In this document: in pieces, positions 52,047-60,674 of the stretch | Numbering within the stretch: position 1 is the stretch's first letter | How the letters are laid out: every line of letters starts with the position of its first letter | DNA from: Actinomadura citrea | GTDB lineage: Bacteria; Actinomycetota; Actinomycetes; Streptosporangiales; Streptosporangiaceae | Direction: 5' to 3' | Assembly: GCF_013409045.1 (NCBI RefSeq) | Contig: NZ_JACCBT010000001.1 | Location: 8,100,669 to 8,164,668, forward strand | Length of the DNA: 64,000 nt | The notes under the pieces: model-generated | The model's database searches: none | What the model was told of the DNA's origin: nothing | The model's input: only the letters and a program-made list of their open reading frames with translations | Translations under genes and position numbers: made by a program

Positions 52047-52568
52047 ATGACCAAGCCGCGCACACTGCGCTGCCCGCGCCACCTCGGCATGATCCTCGCC
52101 GGAGTCGCCATCGCCGCCCTCTTCGGCGTCGTGGCGACCGAGAAGGCCCGCGACGGCGCGGGCGCCCCGGCTCTCGCCGCCGGCACCGCCTGCTTCGCCC
52201 TCGCGCTCGGCGTCGTCCCCCAGCTGCGGACACGCATGATCCTGGACGCGGAGGGCCTCACCCTCGTCTCGGGGTACGGCCGCCGCCGGTTCGCGTGGAC
52301 GGAGATCATCGAGATCAGCGCGGACGCCCACCACGGCTTCTGGCTGCTCCAGGTGCGATCCGAGGAACGCGAGCGCCAGGCCGCCTTCTTCCCCGTCAGA
52401 CTGGCGGCGATGCCGGTGGACCAGGGCACCCGCTTCAGAGAACCGTCCGGCGACACCCCCTACGGCCTCTACCGCCTGCACGCCGAACTCTGGGAGGGAT
52501 GGCGGCGCCACGCCTCGCCGCTGCCCCAAGGCCACGGCGACGGGGCGGACGCCGCTGAGTCATCCTGA
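52047..52568 (+). CDS. Membrane protein with PH-like C-terminal domain
   Basis: A 173-residue protein. Two hydrophobic helices (about residues 14-31 and 38-58) are followed by a beta-rich segment with LDAEGLTLVSGYGRRRFAWTEIIEISADA, typical of bacterial PH-like (DUF/bPH) domains. It starts 7 bp after the TetR stop and ends 4 bp before the MaoC gene, so all three may be one transcript. Function unknown. Confidence 0.72.
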   Translation: MTKPRTLRCPRHLGMILAGVAIAALFGVVATEKARDGAGAPALAAGTACFALALGVVPQLRTRMILDAEGLTLVSGYGRRRFAWTEIIEISADAHHGFWLLQVRSEERERQAAFFPVRLAAMPVDQGTRFREPSGDTPYGLYRLHAELWEGWRRHASPLPQGHGDGADAAESS

Positions 52569-52572
52569 TCCC

Positions 52573-53067
52573 ATGACGATCAGGACGCGCGCCCTCGGTG
52601 ACGACTTCGCCGCCCCCATCGACGACCGCTACCTCGAGGACTACACCGCCGGCACCACCTACGAGTACGGCCACGTCACCGTGGACGAGGCGGAGATCAT
52701 CGAGTTCGCCCGCCGCTTCGACCCGCAGCCCATCCACGTGGACCCGGACTTCGCCGTGTCCGGGCCGTTCAAGGGCATCATCGCCAGCGGCTGGCACACC
52801 GGCTCGATCATGATGCGGCTGTTCGCCGACCACTTCCTGTCCCGGGTGGCCAGCCTCGCCTCCCCCGGCGTGGACGAGCTGCGCTGGCCCGCTCCCGTCC
52901 GTCCCGGCGACACCCTGCGCCTGCGCGTCGCCGTCCTGGAGGCCCGCCCGTCCCGCTCCAAGCCGGACCGCGGCATCGTCAGCACCCGCGCCGAACTCCT
53001 CAACCAGGACGACCAGGTCGTCCTGCACACCCTGCCGGCGAACCTCCTGCGCCGCCGCCCGGCCTGA
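52573..53067 (+). CDS. MaoC-family hotdog dehydratase
   Basis: A 164-residue single-hotdog protein. The hydratase-2 motif is FARRFDPQPIHVDPDFAV, holding the catalytic Asp and His, followed by GIIASGWHTGSIMMRL and RWPAPVRPGDTLRLRV. MaoC enzymes hydrate or dehydrate acyl-CoA intermediates. The specific acyl chain is unknown. It is convergent with an MFS gene; their ends abut. Confidence 0.9.
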   Translation: MTIRTRALGDDFAAPIDDRYLEDYTAGTTYEYGHVTVDEAEIIEFARRFDPQPIHVDPDFAVSGPFKGIIASGWHTGSIMMRLFADHFLSRVASLASPGVDELRWPAPVRPGDTLRLRVAVLEARPSRSKPDRGIVSTRAELLNQDDQVVLHTLPANLLRRRPA

Positions 53068-54285
53068 TCAGCGCGCGCCCTCCCGCACCGGCCGCGGCTC
53101 GGCGGCCGGCACGAGGACGGCGGGCTCGGGCAGCGTCCGGAACAGCAGCCAGGCCAGCGCGGGCAGCGCGATCAGCGGGGCGAGGGCGACGCGCAGCGAC
53201 GCGGCGTCGGCGACGGCGCCGAGGACGGGGCTCGCGAGGCCGCCGACGCTGACCGTCAGGCCGAGGGTGACGCCGCCGGCGGTGCCGACCCGCGTGGGCA
53301 GGTAGTCCTGCCCGAGGGTGACCTGCAGCGAGAACGGGACGTAGAGGCCGGCTGAGGTCAGCGCGACGAACAGGTAGAGCGCCGGGCCGGGCACGAACAC
53401 GATGCCCGCGACGGCGACCACGGTCAGCAGGTACGACCGGCGCACGACGGTGACCCGGTCCCAGCGGGCGGCAAGGGAACCGCCCGCCACGGTGCCGACC
53501 GCGCCCCCGATGTACAGGACGAACAGCGCCGCCGTGCCCGCCGCCACTCCCCCTCCCGTGCGCTGCCGCGCGTAGAACGAGATGAACGTGCTCAGCCCCA
53601 CGAACACGATCGACCGGCAGATCACGGCAAGCGACAGCTTGATGAAGGAGCGTGCGTCGTCCACCCCGGTCGTCGTGCCGGCGCGCCCGCCGGAGGCCGT
53701 CCCCGCGAGGGCGCGCAGGACGGGCAGGCAGACGACGCTGCCCGCGAGCGCCGGCACCGCGAGGAACGGCGTGCACCGCAGGCCCCCCGTCGCGACGACC
53801 GCCGCGACCAGGAGCGGCGCGAGCGCGAACCCGAGGTTGCCGCCGACGGAGAACCAGCTCATCGCCGTGTGGCTTCCCTTGCTCGCCTTCCGCGCGACCC
53901 GGGCGGACTCGGGGTGGTAGGCCGCGACCCCGATCCCGGAGATCGCCACGAACGCCAGGGTGAGGGCGTAGTCGCCGCTGAGGCCGCTCAGGGCGATTCC
54001 CATTCCCGCCAGAAGCGTGCTCAGCGGGAGCAACCAGGGCATCGCCCACCGGTCGGTGAGCGCGCCGAACAGCGGCTGCGCCACCGAGGACAGCAACGAC
54101 GCAGCGAGCACGATCCCCGAGGCGGCGGCGTAGGTGTAGGCGCGCTCGGCCACGAAGAACGGGACGAGGGCCGTCACGGACCCCTGGTAGACGTCCACGC
54201 AGGCATGCCCGGCGGACAGCAGGAGAACCGACCCTGTTTCTCGGGAACTCGTGGCTTCTCGTGAACTCGTCGACACGTCCCTCAT
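53068..54285 (-). CDS. MFS transporter, fosmidomycin-resistance (Fsr)-like
   Basis: A 405-residue permease with twelve predicted helices. The opening LLLSAGHACVDVYQGSVTALVPFF, the helix 2-3 loop GALTDRWAMPWLLPL and YHPESARVARKASKGSHT match the Fsr family of drug exporters. It is divergent from an AraC-type regulator with a perfect inverted repeat in the 46-bp gap. That layout resembles the NimR-NimT pair of enterobacteria, which supports an efflux function controlled by the neighbour. Confidence 0.88.
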   Translation of the reverse strand: MRDVSTSSREATSSRETGSVLLLSAGHACVDVYQGSVTALVPFFVAERAYTYAAASGIVLAASLLSSVAQPLFGALTDRWAMPWLLPLSTLLAGMGIALSGLSGDYALTLAFVAISGIGVAAYHPESARVARKASKGSHTAMSWFSVGGNLGFALAPLLVAAVVATGGLRCTPFLAVPALAGSVVCLPVLRALAGTASGGRAGTTTGVDDARSFIKLSLAVICRSIVFVGLSTFISFYARQRTGGGVAAGTAALFVLYIGGAVGTVAGGSLAARWDRVTVVRRSYLLTVVAVAGIVFVPGPALYLFVALTSAGLYVPFSLQVTLGQDYLPTRVGTAGGVTLGLTVSVGGLASPVLGAVADAASLRVALAPLIALPALAWLLFRTLPEPAVLVPAAEPRPVREGAR

Positions 54286-54305
54286 GCTCGCGCCGCGGAC
54301 CGGTG

Positions 54306-54317
54306 TCGGACTTCCGA
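54306..54317. promoter_or_regulatory. Inverted repeat between MFS and AraC genes
   Basis: TCGGA (54306-54310) and TCCGA (54313-54317) are separated by CT, giving a near-palindrome in the 46-bp divergent gap. It is a good candidate site for the AraC regulator. Confidence 0.4.
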
Positions 54318-54331
54318 TAATCTGCCAACCG

Positions 54332-55075
54332 ATGCAGGAAACCCGCCATCAATCGATCGCACCGACCCGAGCGCGCTCGCTCGCGCCGGGCGCCGCCATC
54401 GACGCCCACCGCCACGACGACCACCAGATCACCTACGCCGGACGGGGCGTGGTGGCCGTCACCACCGACGCGGGCTCCTGGGTGGCGCCCGCCGACCGCG
54501 CCATCTGGATCCCGGCCGGGGCCGTCCACGCCCACCAGGCCCACGGCGAGCTCGAACTGCACCTGGTCGGCCTGCCCGCGACCGCCAATCCGCTCGGGCT
54601 GAACGAGCCGGCGGTGCTCGGCGTCAGCCCCCTGTTGCGCGAACTGATCCTCGCCTACACCCGCGATCCGGACGACGACACCCCCGCCCGGACCCGGCTG
54701 CGCGCCGTCCTGCTGGACCAGCTGCGCGTCTCGGCCCAGCAGCCGCTGCATCTGCCCGCCCCGACCGTGCCGCACCTCAGGGCGCTGTGCGGCATCCTGC
54801 ACGCCGACCCCGCCGACGACCGGACCCTCGCCGAACTGGGCAGGGAGGTCGGCGCGAGCGACCGCACCCTCTCCCGGCTCTTCAGGAGCGATCTCGGGAT
54901 GACGTTCCCGCAATGGCGCACCCAACTGCGCCTGTACCACGCGCTGATCCTCCTGGCCGAGAACACACCGGTGACCACCGTGGCCCACCAGTGCGGCTGG
55001 TCGTCCGCCAGCAGCTTCATCGACGTCTTCCGCCGAGCCTTCGGCCACACCCCGGGCACCCACCACCCCGCATGA
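54332..55075 (+). CDS. AraC-family regulator with cupin sensor (NimR-like)
   Basis: A 247-residue protein from ATG 54332. The N-terminal cupin sensor carries AHRHDDHQITYAGRGV and WVAPADRAIWIPAGAVHAHQ. The C-terminal double HTH carries LAELGREVGASDRTLSRLF and VTTVAHQCGWSSASSFIDVFRRAFG. The paired arrangement with a divergent MFS exporter fits regulators that switch on a drug pump. The ligand is unknown. An earlier GTG at 54251 overlaps the MFS gene and is unlikely. Confidence 0.9.
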   Translation: MQETRHQSIAPTRARSLAPGAAIDAHRHDDHQITYAGRGVVAVTTDAGSWVAPADRAIWIPAGAVHAHQAHGELELHLVGLPATANPLGLNEPAVLGVSPLLRELILAYTRDPDDDTPARTRLRAVLLDQLRVSAQQPLHLPAPTVPHLRALCGILHADPADDRTLAELGREVGASDRTLSRLFRSDLGMTFPQWRTQLRLYHALILLAENTPVTTVAHQCGWSSASSFIDVFRRAFGHTPGTHHPA

Positions 55076-55093
55076 GCGGGCCGGCGGGAGGGG

Positions 55094-55921
55094 TCAGTTC
55101 TTCAGGAAGTCCAGCAGGTCGGCGTTGAACCTCTCCTTGTCGCCCGGCACGAGCGCGATCCCGTGGGAAGACCCCTCGTACACCTTCAGGACGGCGTTCG
55201 GAATGATCTTGGCGGCCTTGCGGGCGGTGGCGTCGATCGGCACGATCTGGTCGTCGTCGCCGTGCACGATCAGCGTCGGGATGTCGAACCTGCGCAGATC
55301 CTCGTGGAAGTCGGTGCGGGCGAAGGCGTCCACGCACTTCACGCCGGCCTGGATGGTCTCGTGCATGCCCATGAACCAGAACGCGTCGCGGTTGCCCTGG
55401 GTGGCCTTGGCGCCCGGACGGTTCGCGGAGAAGAACGCCTCCGAGGCGTCCTTCCAGTACTGCGAGCGTTCGCGCAGGATGCCGTTCTTGATCTCCTCGA
55501 ACGCCTGCTCGGGCACGCCCTCGGGGTTGTCCTCGGTCTGGAGCATGAGCGGCGTGATCGCCGACAGCAGGACGACCTTGCGGACCCGCCCGGTGCCGTG
55601 GCGCCCGATGTAGCGGGCCAGCTCGCCGCCGCCCATCGAGTGCGCGACCAGCGTGACGTCCCGCAGGTCGAGCCGGTTGATCAGATCGTTGAGGTCGTCG
55701 GCGAAGGTGTCGAAGTCGTAGCCGTCGAAGGGCTGGCTGGAGCGTCCGTGCCCCCGGCGGTCGTGGGCGATGCCGCGGTAGCCGTTGTCGGCCACCATCT
55801 TCAGCTGGTCCTCCCACGCGTCGGCGTTGAGCGGCCAGCCGTGGATGAAGACCACGGTGTGCCCGCTGCCCCAGTCCTTGTAGAAGATCTCGTTGCCGTC
55901 GCGAGTGGTGACGAATCCCAT
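55094..55921 (-). CDS. Alpha/beta-hydrolase, non-heme chloroperoxidase-like
   Basis: A 275-residue hydrolase of the cofactor-free haloperoxidase/esterase group. It begins MGFVTTRDGNEIFYKDWGSG, with oxyanion motif HGWPLNADAWEDQ, RGHGRSSQPFDGYDFDT, nucleophile elbow LVAHSMGGGE, catalytic Asp region HGDDDQIVPID and His in EGSSHGIAL. The natural reaction is probably ester hydrolysis. It is convergent with the AraC gene. A perfect 12-bp palindrome lies 64 bp upstream of the start. Confidence 0.92.
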   Translation of the reverse strand: MGFVTTRDGNEIFYKDWGSGHTVVFIHGWPLNADAWEDQLKMVADNGYRGIAHDRRGHGRSSQPFDGYDFDTFADDLNDLINRLDLRDVTLVAHSMGGGELARYIGRHGTGRVRKVVLLSAITPLMLQTEDNPEGVPEQAFEEIKNGILRERSQYWKDASEAFFSANRPGAKATQGNRDAFWFMGMHETIQAGVKCVDAFARTDFHEDLRRFDIPTLIVHGDDDQIVPIDATARKAAKIIPNAVLKVYEGSSHGIALVPGDKERFNADLLDFLKN

Positions 55922-56267
55922 GCTCGAACCCCCGTAGCGCTCCTGTGGACACGATGGCCGGGACGGCCGTGCCACGCAGCGACAGAACGGCCGTTCAGCA
56001 ACCAGCCGCACCGATACCCCGGCTACCGCCCGAAACGCCCAATGACCAGTCGAAGTGTCTTTACCTCCTCATCTCCGGCAGGGCCGGCTCGGGCCGCACG
56101 GGCGCGAGCACCATCGGGCCCGTCCACTGGTGATCACGACCGCCGGTCCACTCCCAAGCTCAACCTTGGGTAGAGCGAACCAAACCCATGGATTGACGAG
56201 GGTCCGTTCTGACGCGCAGCCTGTCCACGGGGGCCCGGGGACGGAGCGTGACGACGAAGGAGCGGCC
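55922..56267. other. 346-bp control region between divergent hydrolase and DUF6817-like genes
   Basis: It contains the perfect palindrome GAACGGCCGTTC at 55985-55996 near the hydrolase start and an inverted repeat CCCAAG/CTTGGG (56153-56158, 56165-56170) nearer the plus-strand gene. No convincing coding sequence was found in it. Confidence 0.55.
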
Positions 56268-56837
56268 GTGACGGCAGGGCGGGACGACCATGTGAACGGC
56301 GAGGCCGAGGCCACCGAATGGCTACGCGCCAAACGCGCCGACCTGATTCAGCATCCCGGTGGCACTCTGCTGGAGCACCTCCACCGGGTGCACGGTCTGC
56401 TGGACGCCTGGGGCGCGCGGCGCACACTTCGTCTTGCGGGACTGTGCCACGCCTTCTACGGAACCGACGGTTTCCCCGTCGCGCTCGGCTCCGTTCACCG
56501 GCGCGAGGAACTGAGCGTGGCCATCGGGACCGACGCCGAGGACCTCGTCTACATGTACGCCAGTTGCGACCGCGCCCGCACGTACCCTGCCCTCCACCGG
56601 CCCGACGGCGCCATAGCCGACCGCTTCACCGGGACGTCGTCTCCCGCCCCACCAGGCCGACGCCGGGACCTCGCCGAACTCACCGTCGCCAACGAACTGG
56701 ACGTCGTGCGCACGGCCAACCTGGACAGATCCCAGATCACCGGACTTCTGGACCTGTTCGTCACCTGGAAATCCCTGCTGAGCGCCCCCGCCTTCCACGC
56801 CGTCGAAGACGCCCGCCGGAGCATGCGCCTCGCCTGA
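56268..56837 (+). CDS. DUF6817-like protein (HD-like fold)
   Basis: A 189-residue protein from GTG 56268, five bases after AAGGAG. It has HPGGTLLEHLHRVHGLLDAWG and LAGLCHAFYGTDGFP near residues 28-70. The spaced His residues resemble HD-superfamily phosphohydrolase-like proteins of the DUF6817 group. The second half is helical with no further motif. The reaction is unknown. It is convergent with the TetR gene at 56872, so it is a separate unit. Confidence 0.7.
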   Translation: MTAGRDDHVNGEAEATEWLRAKRADLIQHPGGTLLEHLHRVHGLLDAWGARRTLRLAGLCHAFYGTDGFPVALGSVHRREELSVAIGTDAEDLVYMYASCDRARTYPALHRPDGAIADRFTGTSSPAPPGRRRDLAELTVANELDVVRTANLDRSQITGLLDLFVTWKSLLSAPAFHAVEDARRSMRLA

Positions 56838-56871
56838 TCGCCGTTCCGCCGGCGGTCCTCACCGCTCAGAG

Positions 56872-57501
56872 TCAGTTGCACAGCTGAGCGGCCAAGGTGG
56901 TGTAGGCCCACTCTTCCCAGGCGTCCGGCGACCAGCCGCGGTCCTGCACGAAGAGCAGGTACAGCTGGGGGCTGAGCAGGCCGAACAGGACGTCCGCGGC
57001 CATCGCGGCCGAGACGCCGGGGCGCGCGTCGGGCTTGCCGACCAGCGCTTCGGCCGCGGCGCGCTGCACGGTGTAGCGCGGATCGGGGCCGTCGGGCCAC
57101 TGCGCGGCGATCTGCGGGTCGGTGGCACCGGCGGCCGCGATCATCGGCACGATCGGGGCGACCCGGCCGAGGATCTCGCCGGTGCCGCGCACGTGCGCGC
57201 GCAGCTGGCCGGCCGCGGTGGGCGCGGCGCATGCGGCGCGGAACCACTCCCGGTCCATGGTGGCGACCGGCTCGACGTCCCCGGCGACGGACGAGTCCAC
57301 GACGTCCTTGAACAGCGTGCGCTTGTTGCCGAAGACGAAGTAGACCGTCTGGACGGCCACCCCCGCCCGGTCGGCGACCTCCTGCAGGCTCGTCGCCCCG
57401 TAGCCCTGCGCGACGAACAGCTCCCGCGCCGCCTCGATGACCTTCCCACGAGTGCGGCGCGAGCGCTCGGCCCGCTTGTCCGGCCGCTTGACGGTGTCCA
57501 T
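56872..57501 (-). CDS. TetR-family transcriptional regulator
   Basis: A 209-residue regulator. The HTH is RGKVIEAARELFVAQGYGATSLQEVADRAG (its core TSLQEVADRAGVAVQTVYFV) and FGNKRTLFKDVVD begins the ligand domain, which is helical. It is divergent from the methyltransferase gene. Two 13-bp direct repeats lie just upstream of its ATG. The ATG has no clear ribosome site. It probably represses itself and the methyltransferase. Confidence 0.92.
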   Translation of the reverse strand: MDTVKRPDKRAERSRRTRGKVIEAARELFVAQGYGATSLQEVADRAGVAVQTVYFVFGNKRTLFKDVVDSSVAGDVEPVATMDREWFRAACAAPTAAGQLRAHVRGTGEILGRVAPIVPMIAAAGATDPQIAAQWPDGPDPRYTVQRAAAEALVGKPDARPGVSAAMAADVLFGLLSPQLYLLFVQDRGWSPDAWEEWAYTTLAAQLCN

Positions 57502-57516
57502 GGCGGGAGTATATCT

Positions 57517-57542
57517 CTAGAGTTCATCACTAGAGTTCACAT
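57517..57542. promoter_or_regulatory. 13-bp direct repeats in the TetR-methyltransferase gap
   Basis: Two tandem copies of CTAGAGTTCA plus three bases start at 57517 and 57530. The region is AT-rich for this genome and begins 16 bp before the TetR ATG. A head-to-tail arrangement is unusual for TetR sites, which are normally inverted. Confidence 0.5.
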
Positions 57543-57593
57543 CTAAATACCGATGGGTGGGCCCCCGGCCGCACCCTCAGCAAAGGAGATGGG

Positions 57594-58430
57594 ATGCACA
57601 CCGTCGTCAACGTCCAGCAGGCCGAAGCATGGAACGGATGGGAGGGGACGGCCTGGGCCGACAACGCCCCGCGGTACGACGCGATGATGGGCGGTTTCAA
57701 CCGGCCGCTCCTGGACCGCGCCGCGATCGGCGAGAACGAGACCGTCCTGGACGTCGGATGCGGCACCGGACAACTCACCCTGCTGGCCGCACGCCGGACG
57801 GTCCGAGCGCAGGCGGTCGGCGTCGACATCTCCGAGCCCATGCTGACCCGCGCCCGCGCCGACGCGGCCGAGCAGGGCATCGCCAACGCGCGGTTCGACC
57901 AGGCCGACGCGGAGGTCCACCCCTTCGAGGAGAGCGGCTTCGACGTCGTCGTCAGTCGCGGCGGCGTCATGTTCTTCTCCGACCCCACGGCCGCGTTCGC
58001 CAACATCGCCCGCGCGCTGCGGCCCGGCGGCCGGATGGTGTTCATCGTCCCGCAGGCCGGTGCCCCTGACAGCGAGTACGCCAAGGCCACCGCCGCTCTC
58101 GCGCCGCTGATGCGCCGTCCCTCACCCGCGGCCCGTGGCATGGGCTCGCTGTCCGACCCCGACCGTGTCCGCCAGGTACTGCACCAAGCGGGCCTGACGC
58201 AGGTGAACGCGACCCCGGTCCATGCGCCGATGGACTACGGCCGCGACGCCGGCGACGCCGCGAACTTCATCCTCAGCCAGGGCCCGGTCCGCTACAACCT
58301 CCAAGACGCGGACCAGGCCACCGCCACCCGCGTCCAGCGCGACCTCCAGGCCGCACTCGCGGCCTTCGAGACTCCGGGCGGCGTCCGGATCCGCGGCTCC
58401 GTATGGCTGGTGAGCGCCATCCGTCCTTGA
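57594..58430 (+). CDS. SAM-dependent class I methyltransferase
   Basis: A 278-residue enzyme. SAM-binding motif I is VLDVGCGTGQLTLL, followed by GVDISEPMLTRARADA, FDQADAEVHPF and FDVVVSRGGVMFF; the LRPGGRMVFIVP motif is after it. It resembles the UbiE/COQ5-like and tetracenomycin-type methyltransferases. The acceptor is unknown. An AAAGGAG site lies 5 bp before the ATG. The divergent TetR gene probably controls it. Confidence 0.93.
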   Translation: MHTVVNVQQAEAWNGWEGTAWADNAPRYDAMMGGFNRPLLDRAAIGENETVLDVGCGTGQLTLLAARRTVRAQAVGVDISEPMLTRARADAAEQGIANARFDQADAEVHPFEESGFDVVVSRGGVMFFSDPTAAFANIARALRPGGRMVFIVPQAGAPDSEYAKATAALAPLMRRPSPAARGMGSLSDPDRVRQVLHQAGLTQVNATPVHAPMDYGRDAGDAANFILSQGPVRYNLQDADQATATRVQRDLQAALAAFETPGGVRIRGSVWLVSAIRP

Positions 58431-58507
58431 CCCCGGGCCCTGGCCCGTTACGCGAACGCACCCCCGGAGACGTGTGGGGAACGTCCAGCCAACACGTCCA
58501 GGCGAAG

Positions 58508-58840
58508 TCAGCCTTCCGGGAAGAAGAGGAACAGGGTGCAGCCGGTCGACGTCTGCGGGACGTGGGAAGAGCCCGCGGGGGCGTGAATGAACGAGCCGGC
58601 CGGGTAGTCCCGGTCGCCGTCGTTGAAGGTCCCGGAGACCACGAAAACCTCCTCAGGGCCCGGTTCGTGGACGTCGACTCCCTCCCAGCATGTGTTCGCG
58701 TCCATCTCCAGGACGAAGGCCTTCGCGCCGCTGTCCCCGTTCCACAGCGGCCGGAGGCGGATGCCCGGGAAGAGTTCGCGGACCGGGGCGTCCTGAACGG
58801 TGGACCACACATAGCCGGGCGTGCTCTGTTCCGTCGTCAT
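58508..58840 (-). CDS. ChrR-like cupin domain protein
   Basis: A 110-residue single cupin. It has WEGVDVHEPGPEEVFVVSG, where the His and Glu residues are likely metal ligands, then AGSFIHAPAGSSHVPQT. It resembles the cupin domain of ChrR anti-sigma factors and anti-ECF-like proteins, but there is no attached zinc-binding anti-sigma domain. It may be an oxygenase-like or binding protein. It is divergent from the GlxA-type regulator 50 bp away. Confidence 0.83.
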   Translation of the reverse strand: MTTEQSTPGYVWSTVQDAPVRELFPGIRLRPLWNGDSGAKAFVLEMDANTCWEGVDVHEPGPEEVFVVSGTFNDGDRDYPAGSFIHAPAGSSHVPQTSTGCTLFLFFPEG

Positions 58841-58890
58841 GGGACCAGCCTGACGACCGGCGCCCCCTCCGGCCGAGTGTCAGGAAAGAC

Positions 58891-59862
58891 ATGATGCGGT
58901 ACTTTCATGCCATGCATCGCGTCGCGGCGCTCGTGCGCCCACCTCAGTCGACCTTCGAGCTCGGCTGCGCGGCCCAGATGTTCGGGATCGAGCGAGCCGG
59001 GCTCCCGGACCGGTACACCTTCGGCGTGTGCACGGAGCGCCCCGGCTCCGTCGCGACGCTGGCCGGGTACGACATGCTCGTGACCGACGGGCTGGACGCG
59101 CTCGACGGGGCCGACACCGTGGTCGTCCCGGGTTGGCTTCCCGCCAGGAGGCCCCCGTCCCCCGCGGTGGTCCAGGCCCTCCGCCGCGCGCACTCCCGCG
59201 GCGCCCGAGTGGTCAGCATCTGCTCCGGCGCCTTCGCCCTGGCGCACGCCGGTCTGCTCGACGGGCGGAAGGCGACCACCCACTGGGCCCTGGCGGACGA
59301 GCTCGCCGCACGCTTCCCGCACATCCAGGTCGACCCGGACGTGCTGTACGTGGACCACGGTGACGTGGCCACCAGCGCCGGGGCCGGAGCCGGCATCGAC
59401 CTGTGCATGCACCTGGTCCGCACCGACCAGGGCGCCCGGTACGCCGCCCACGTCGCACGGACCATGGTCATGCCGCCCCACCGCGAGGGCGGCCAACTGC
59501 AGTACTCGGCGCCGCCGCACCCCGCCCAGATCGACGGCACCCTGGCGCCGCTGCTGGACTGGATCGCCGAGCGGCTCGGCGAGCCGGTGACCATCGAGAG
59601 CATGGCCGCGCACGCGCGCGTCTCCACGCGCACCCTCGCCCGCCGGTTCGCCGAGCAGCTCGGCACCAGCCCGGGCCAGTGGCTGCTCACCCGGCGAATC
59701 GCCGCGGCCCAGGACCTGCTGGAGTCCTCCGACCTCCCCTTGGACGCCATCGCCCGCCGCGTCGGCCTCTCCTCGGCCACCAACCTGCGCAGACGCTTCC
59801 TCAACACCCTGGGCACGACGCCGGGCGCCTACCGCCGCACCTTCCGCGCGAAGCCACGGTGA
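58891..59862 (+). CDS. GlxA-family AraC-type regulator (DJ-1/PfpI domain plus HTH)
   Basis: A protein of up to 323 residues. The N-terminal DJ-1/PfpI domain has the nucleophile-elbow region SRGARVVSICSGAFALAHAG, with Cys in the usual place. The C-terminal AraC HTH has TIESMAAHARVSTRTLARRF and LDAIARRVGLSSATNLRRRF. ATG 58891 follows AGGAAAG; ATG 58912 is an alternative. It is divergent from the ChrR-like cupin, which is its likely partner or target. The signal sensed is unknown. Confidence 0.93.
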   Translation: MMRYFHAMHRVAALVRPPQSTFELGCAAQMFGIERAGLPDRYTFGVCTERPGSVATLAGYDMLVTDGLDALDGADTVVVPGWLPARRPPSPAVVQALRRAHSRGARVVSICSGAFALAHAGLLDGRKATTHWALADELAARFPHIQVDPDVLYVDHGDVATSAGAGAGIDLCMHLVRTDQGARYAAHVARTMVMPPHREGGQLQYSAPPHPAQIDGTLAPLLDWIAERLGEPVTIESMAAHARVSTRTLARRFAEQLGTSPGQWLLTRRIAAAQDLLESSDLPLDAIARRVGLSSATNLRRRFLNTLGTTPGAYRRTFRAKPR

Positions 59863-59896
59863 CAAGGCTCCCCGCCCCTCGCACGGGCGCGGAACA

Positions 59897-60517
59897 CTAG
59901 TCGTCGTCGGATTGGGGGAGGCTCGCCTTGGCCTTCTCGTAGTCGCCGACCGGAGCCTCGTCATCCAGGCGGTAGACGAGGTGGACGACACCGGTCGTGA
60001 AGGTCTTGGAGGAGATGAGCTTCAGCGGCAGCGGCGCGTCGGCGTCCTCGAACAACCGCATTCCCCTGCGCACGGCGATCGGGTGGACGAGCAGGTGCAG
60101 CTCGTCCAGAAGACCTGCCGCCAGAAGCCGGCGGACGACCGAGACCGAACCGCTCATCGCGATGTCCGACGTGGACGGCTCCTTCTTCAGCGCGGTCACG
60201 GCCTCGATGAGATCGCCCCGGAGCCGTTCGGAGTTGCGCCAGGTGAAGTCGAGGTCCTGGCCGGACACCACGATCTTGCGGGCGTCTCCGAGCTTCTTGG
60301 CGAAGCCGGCGTCCTCGCCGCCTGCCTTCTCACGGTCCGGCCACGCGCCCGCGAAGCTGTCGTAGGTCCTTCGGCCGAGCAGGAGGGTGTCGGCCGACCC
60401 CATCTGGGCGTCGACGGCCTGACCCATCTCCTCGTTGAAGTACGGGAAATGCCAGTCCTGCGGGTCTTCGACGACTCCGTCGAGCGAGATGAACAACCCT
60501 GCGGTGATCTTCCGCAT
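59897..60517 (-). CDS. Dihydrofolate reductase/RibD C-terminal-family protein
   Basis: A 206-residue NADPH-dependent-reductase-like protein. It begins ITAGLFISLDGVVEDPQDWH, with TLLLGRRTYDSFAGAWP, ARKIVVSGQDLDF and MSGSVSVVRRLLAAGLLDELHLLVHP. These are features of the RibD_C/DHFR fold. It is not the folate enzyme DfrA, and the substrate is unknown. AAGGAG precedes the ATG by 7 bp. Confidence 0.9.
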   Translation of the reverse strand: MRKITAGLFISLDGVVEDPQDWHFPYFNEEMGQAVDAQMGSADTLLLGRRTYDSFAGAWPDREKAGGEDAGFAKKLGDARKIVVSGQDLDFTWRNSERLRGDLIEAVTALKKEPSTSDIAMSGSVSVVRRLLAAGLLDELHLLVHPIAVRRGMRLFEDADAPLPLKLISSKTFTTGVVHLVYRLDDEAPVGDYEKAKASLPQSDDD

Positions 60518-60674
60518 CCTGAGACTCCTTCGACAGCCTGACGACCATGGTGCTCACCAGGTTCGACCGGCGCCGCCACCGGAACTCATCGTTCTGGCCA
60601 TAACCCATGCCGCGCCGGTGGTGCCCCTGAGCCCCAGTGCCACCGGGCCCGTCAGGTCTGCGCTCGGGTGAGCG

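Noticed and set aside
59897..60517. Calling the DHFR-like gene folA/dfrA
   Set aside because: The motifs are those of the RibD C-terminal group, and the folate-binding residues of true DHFR are not evident.
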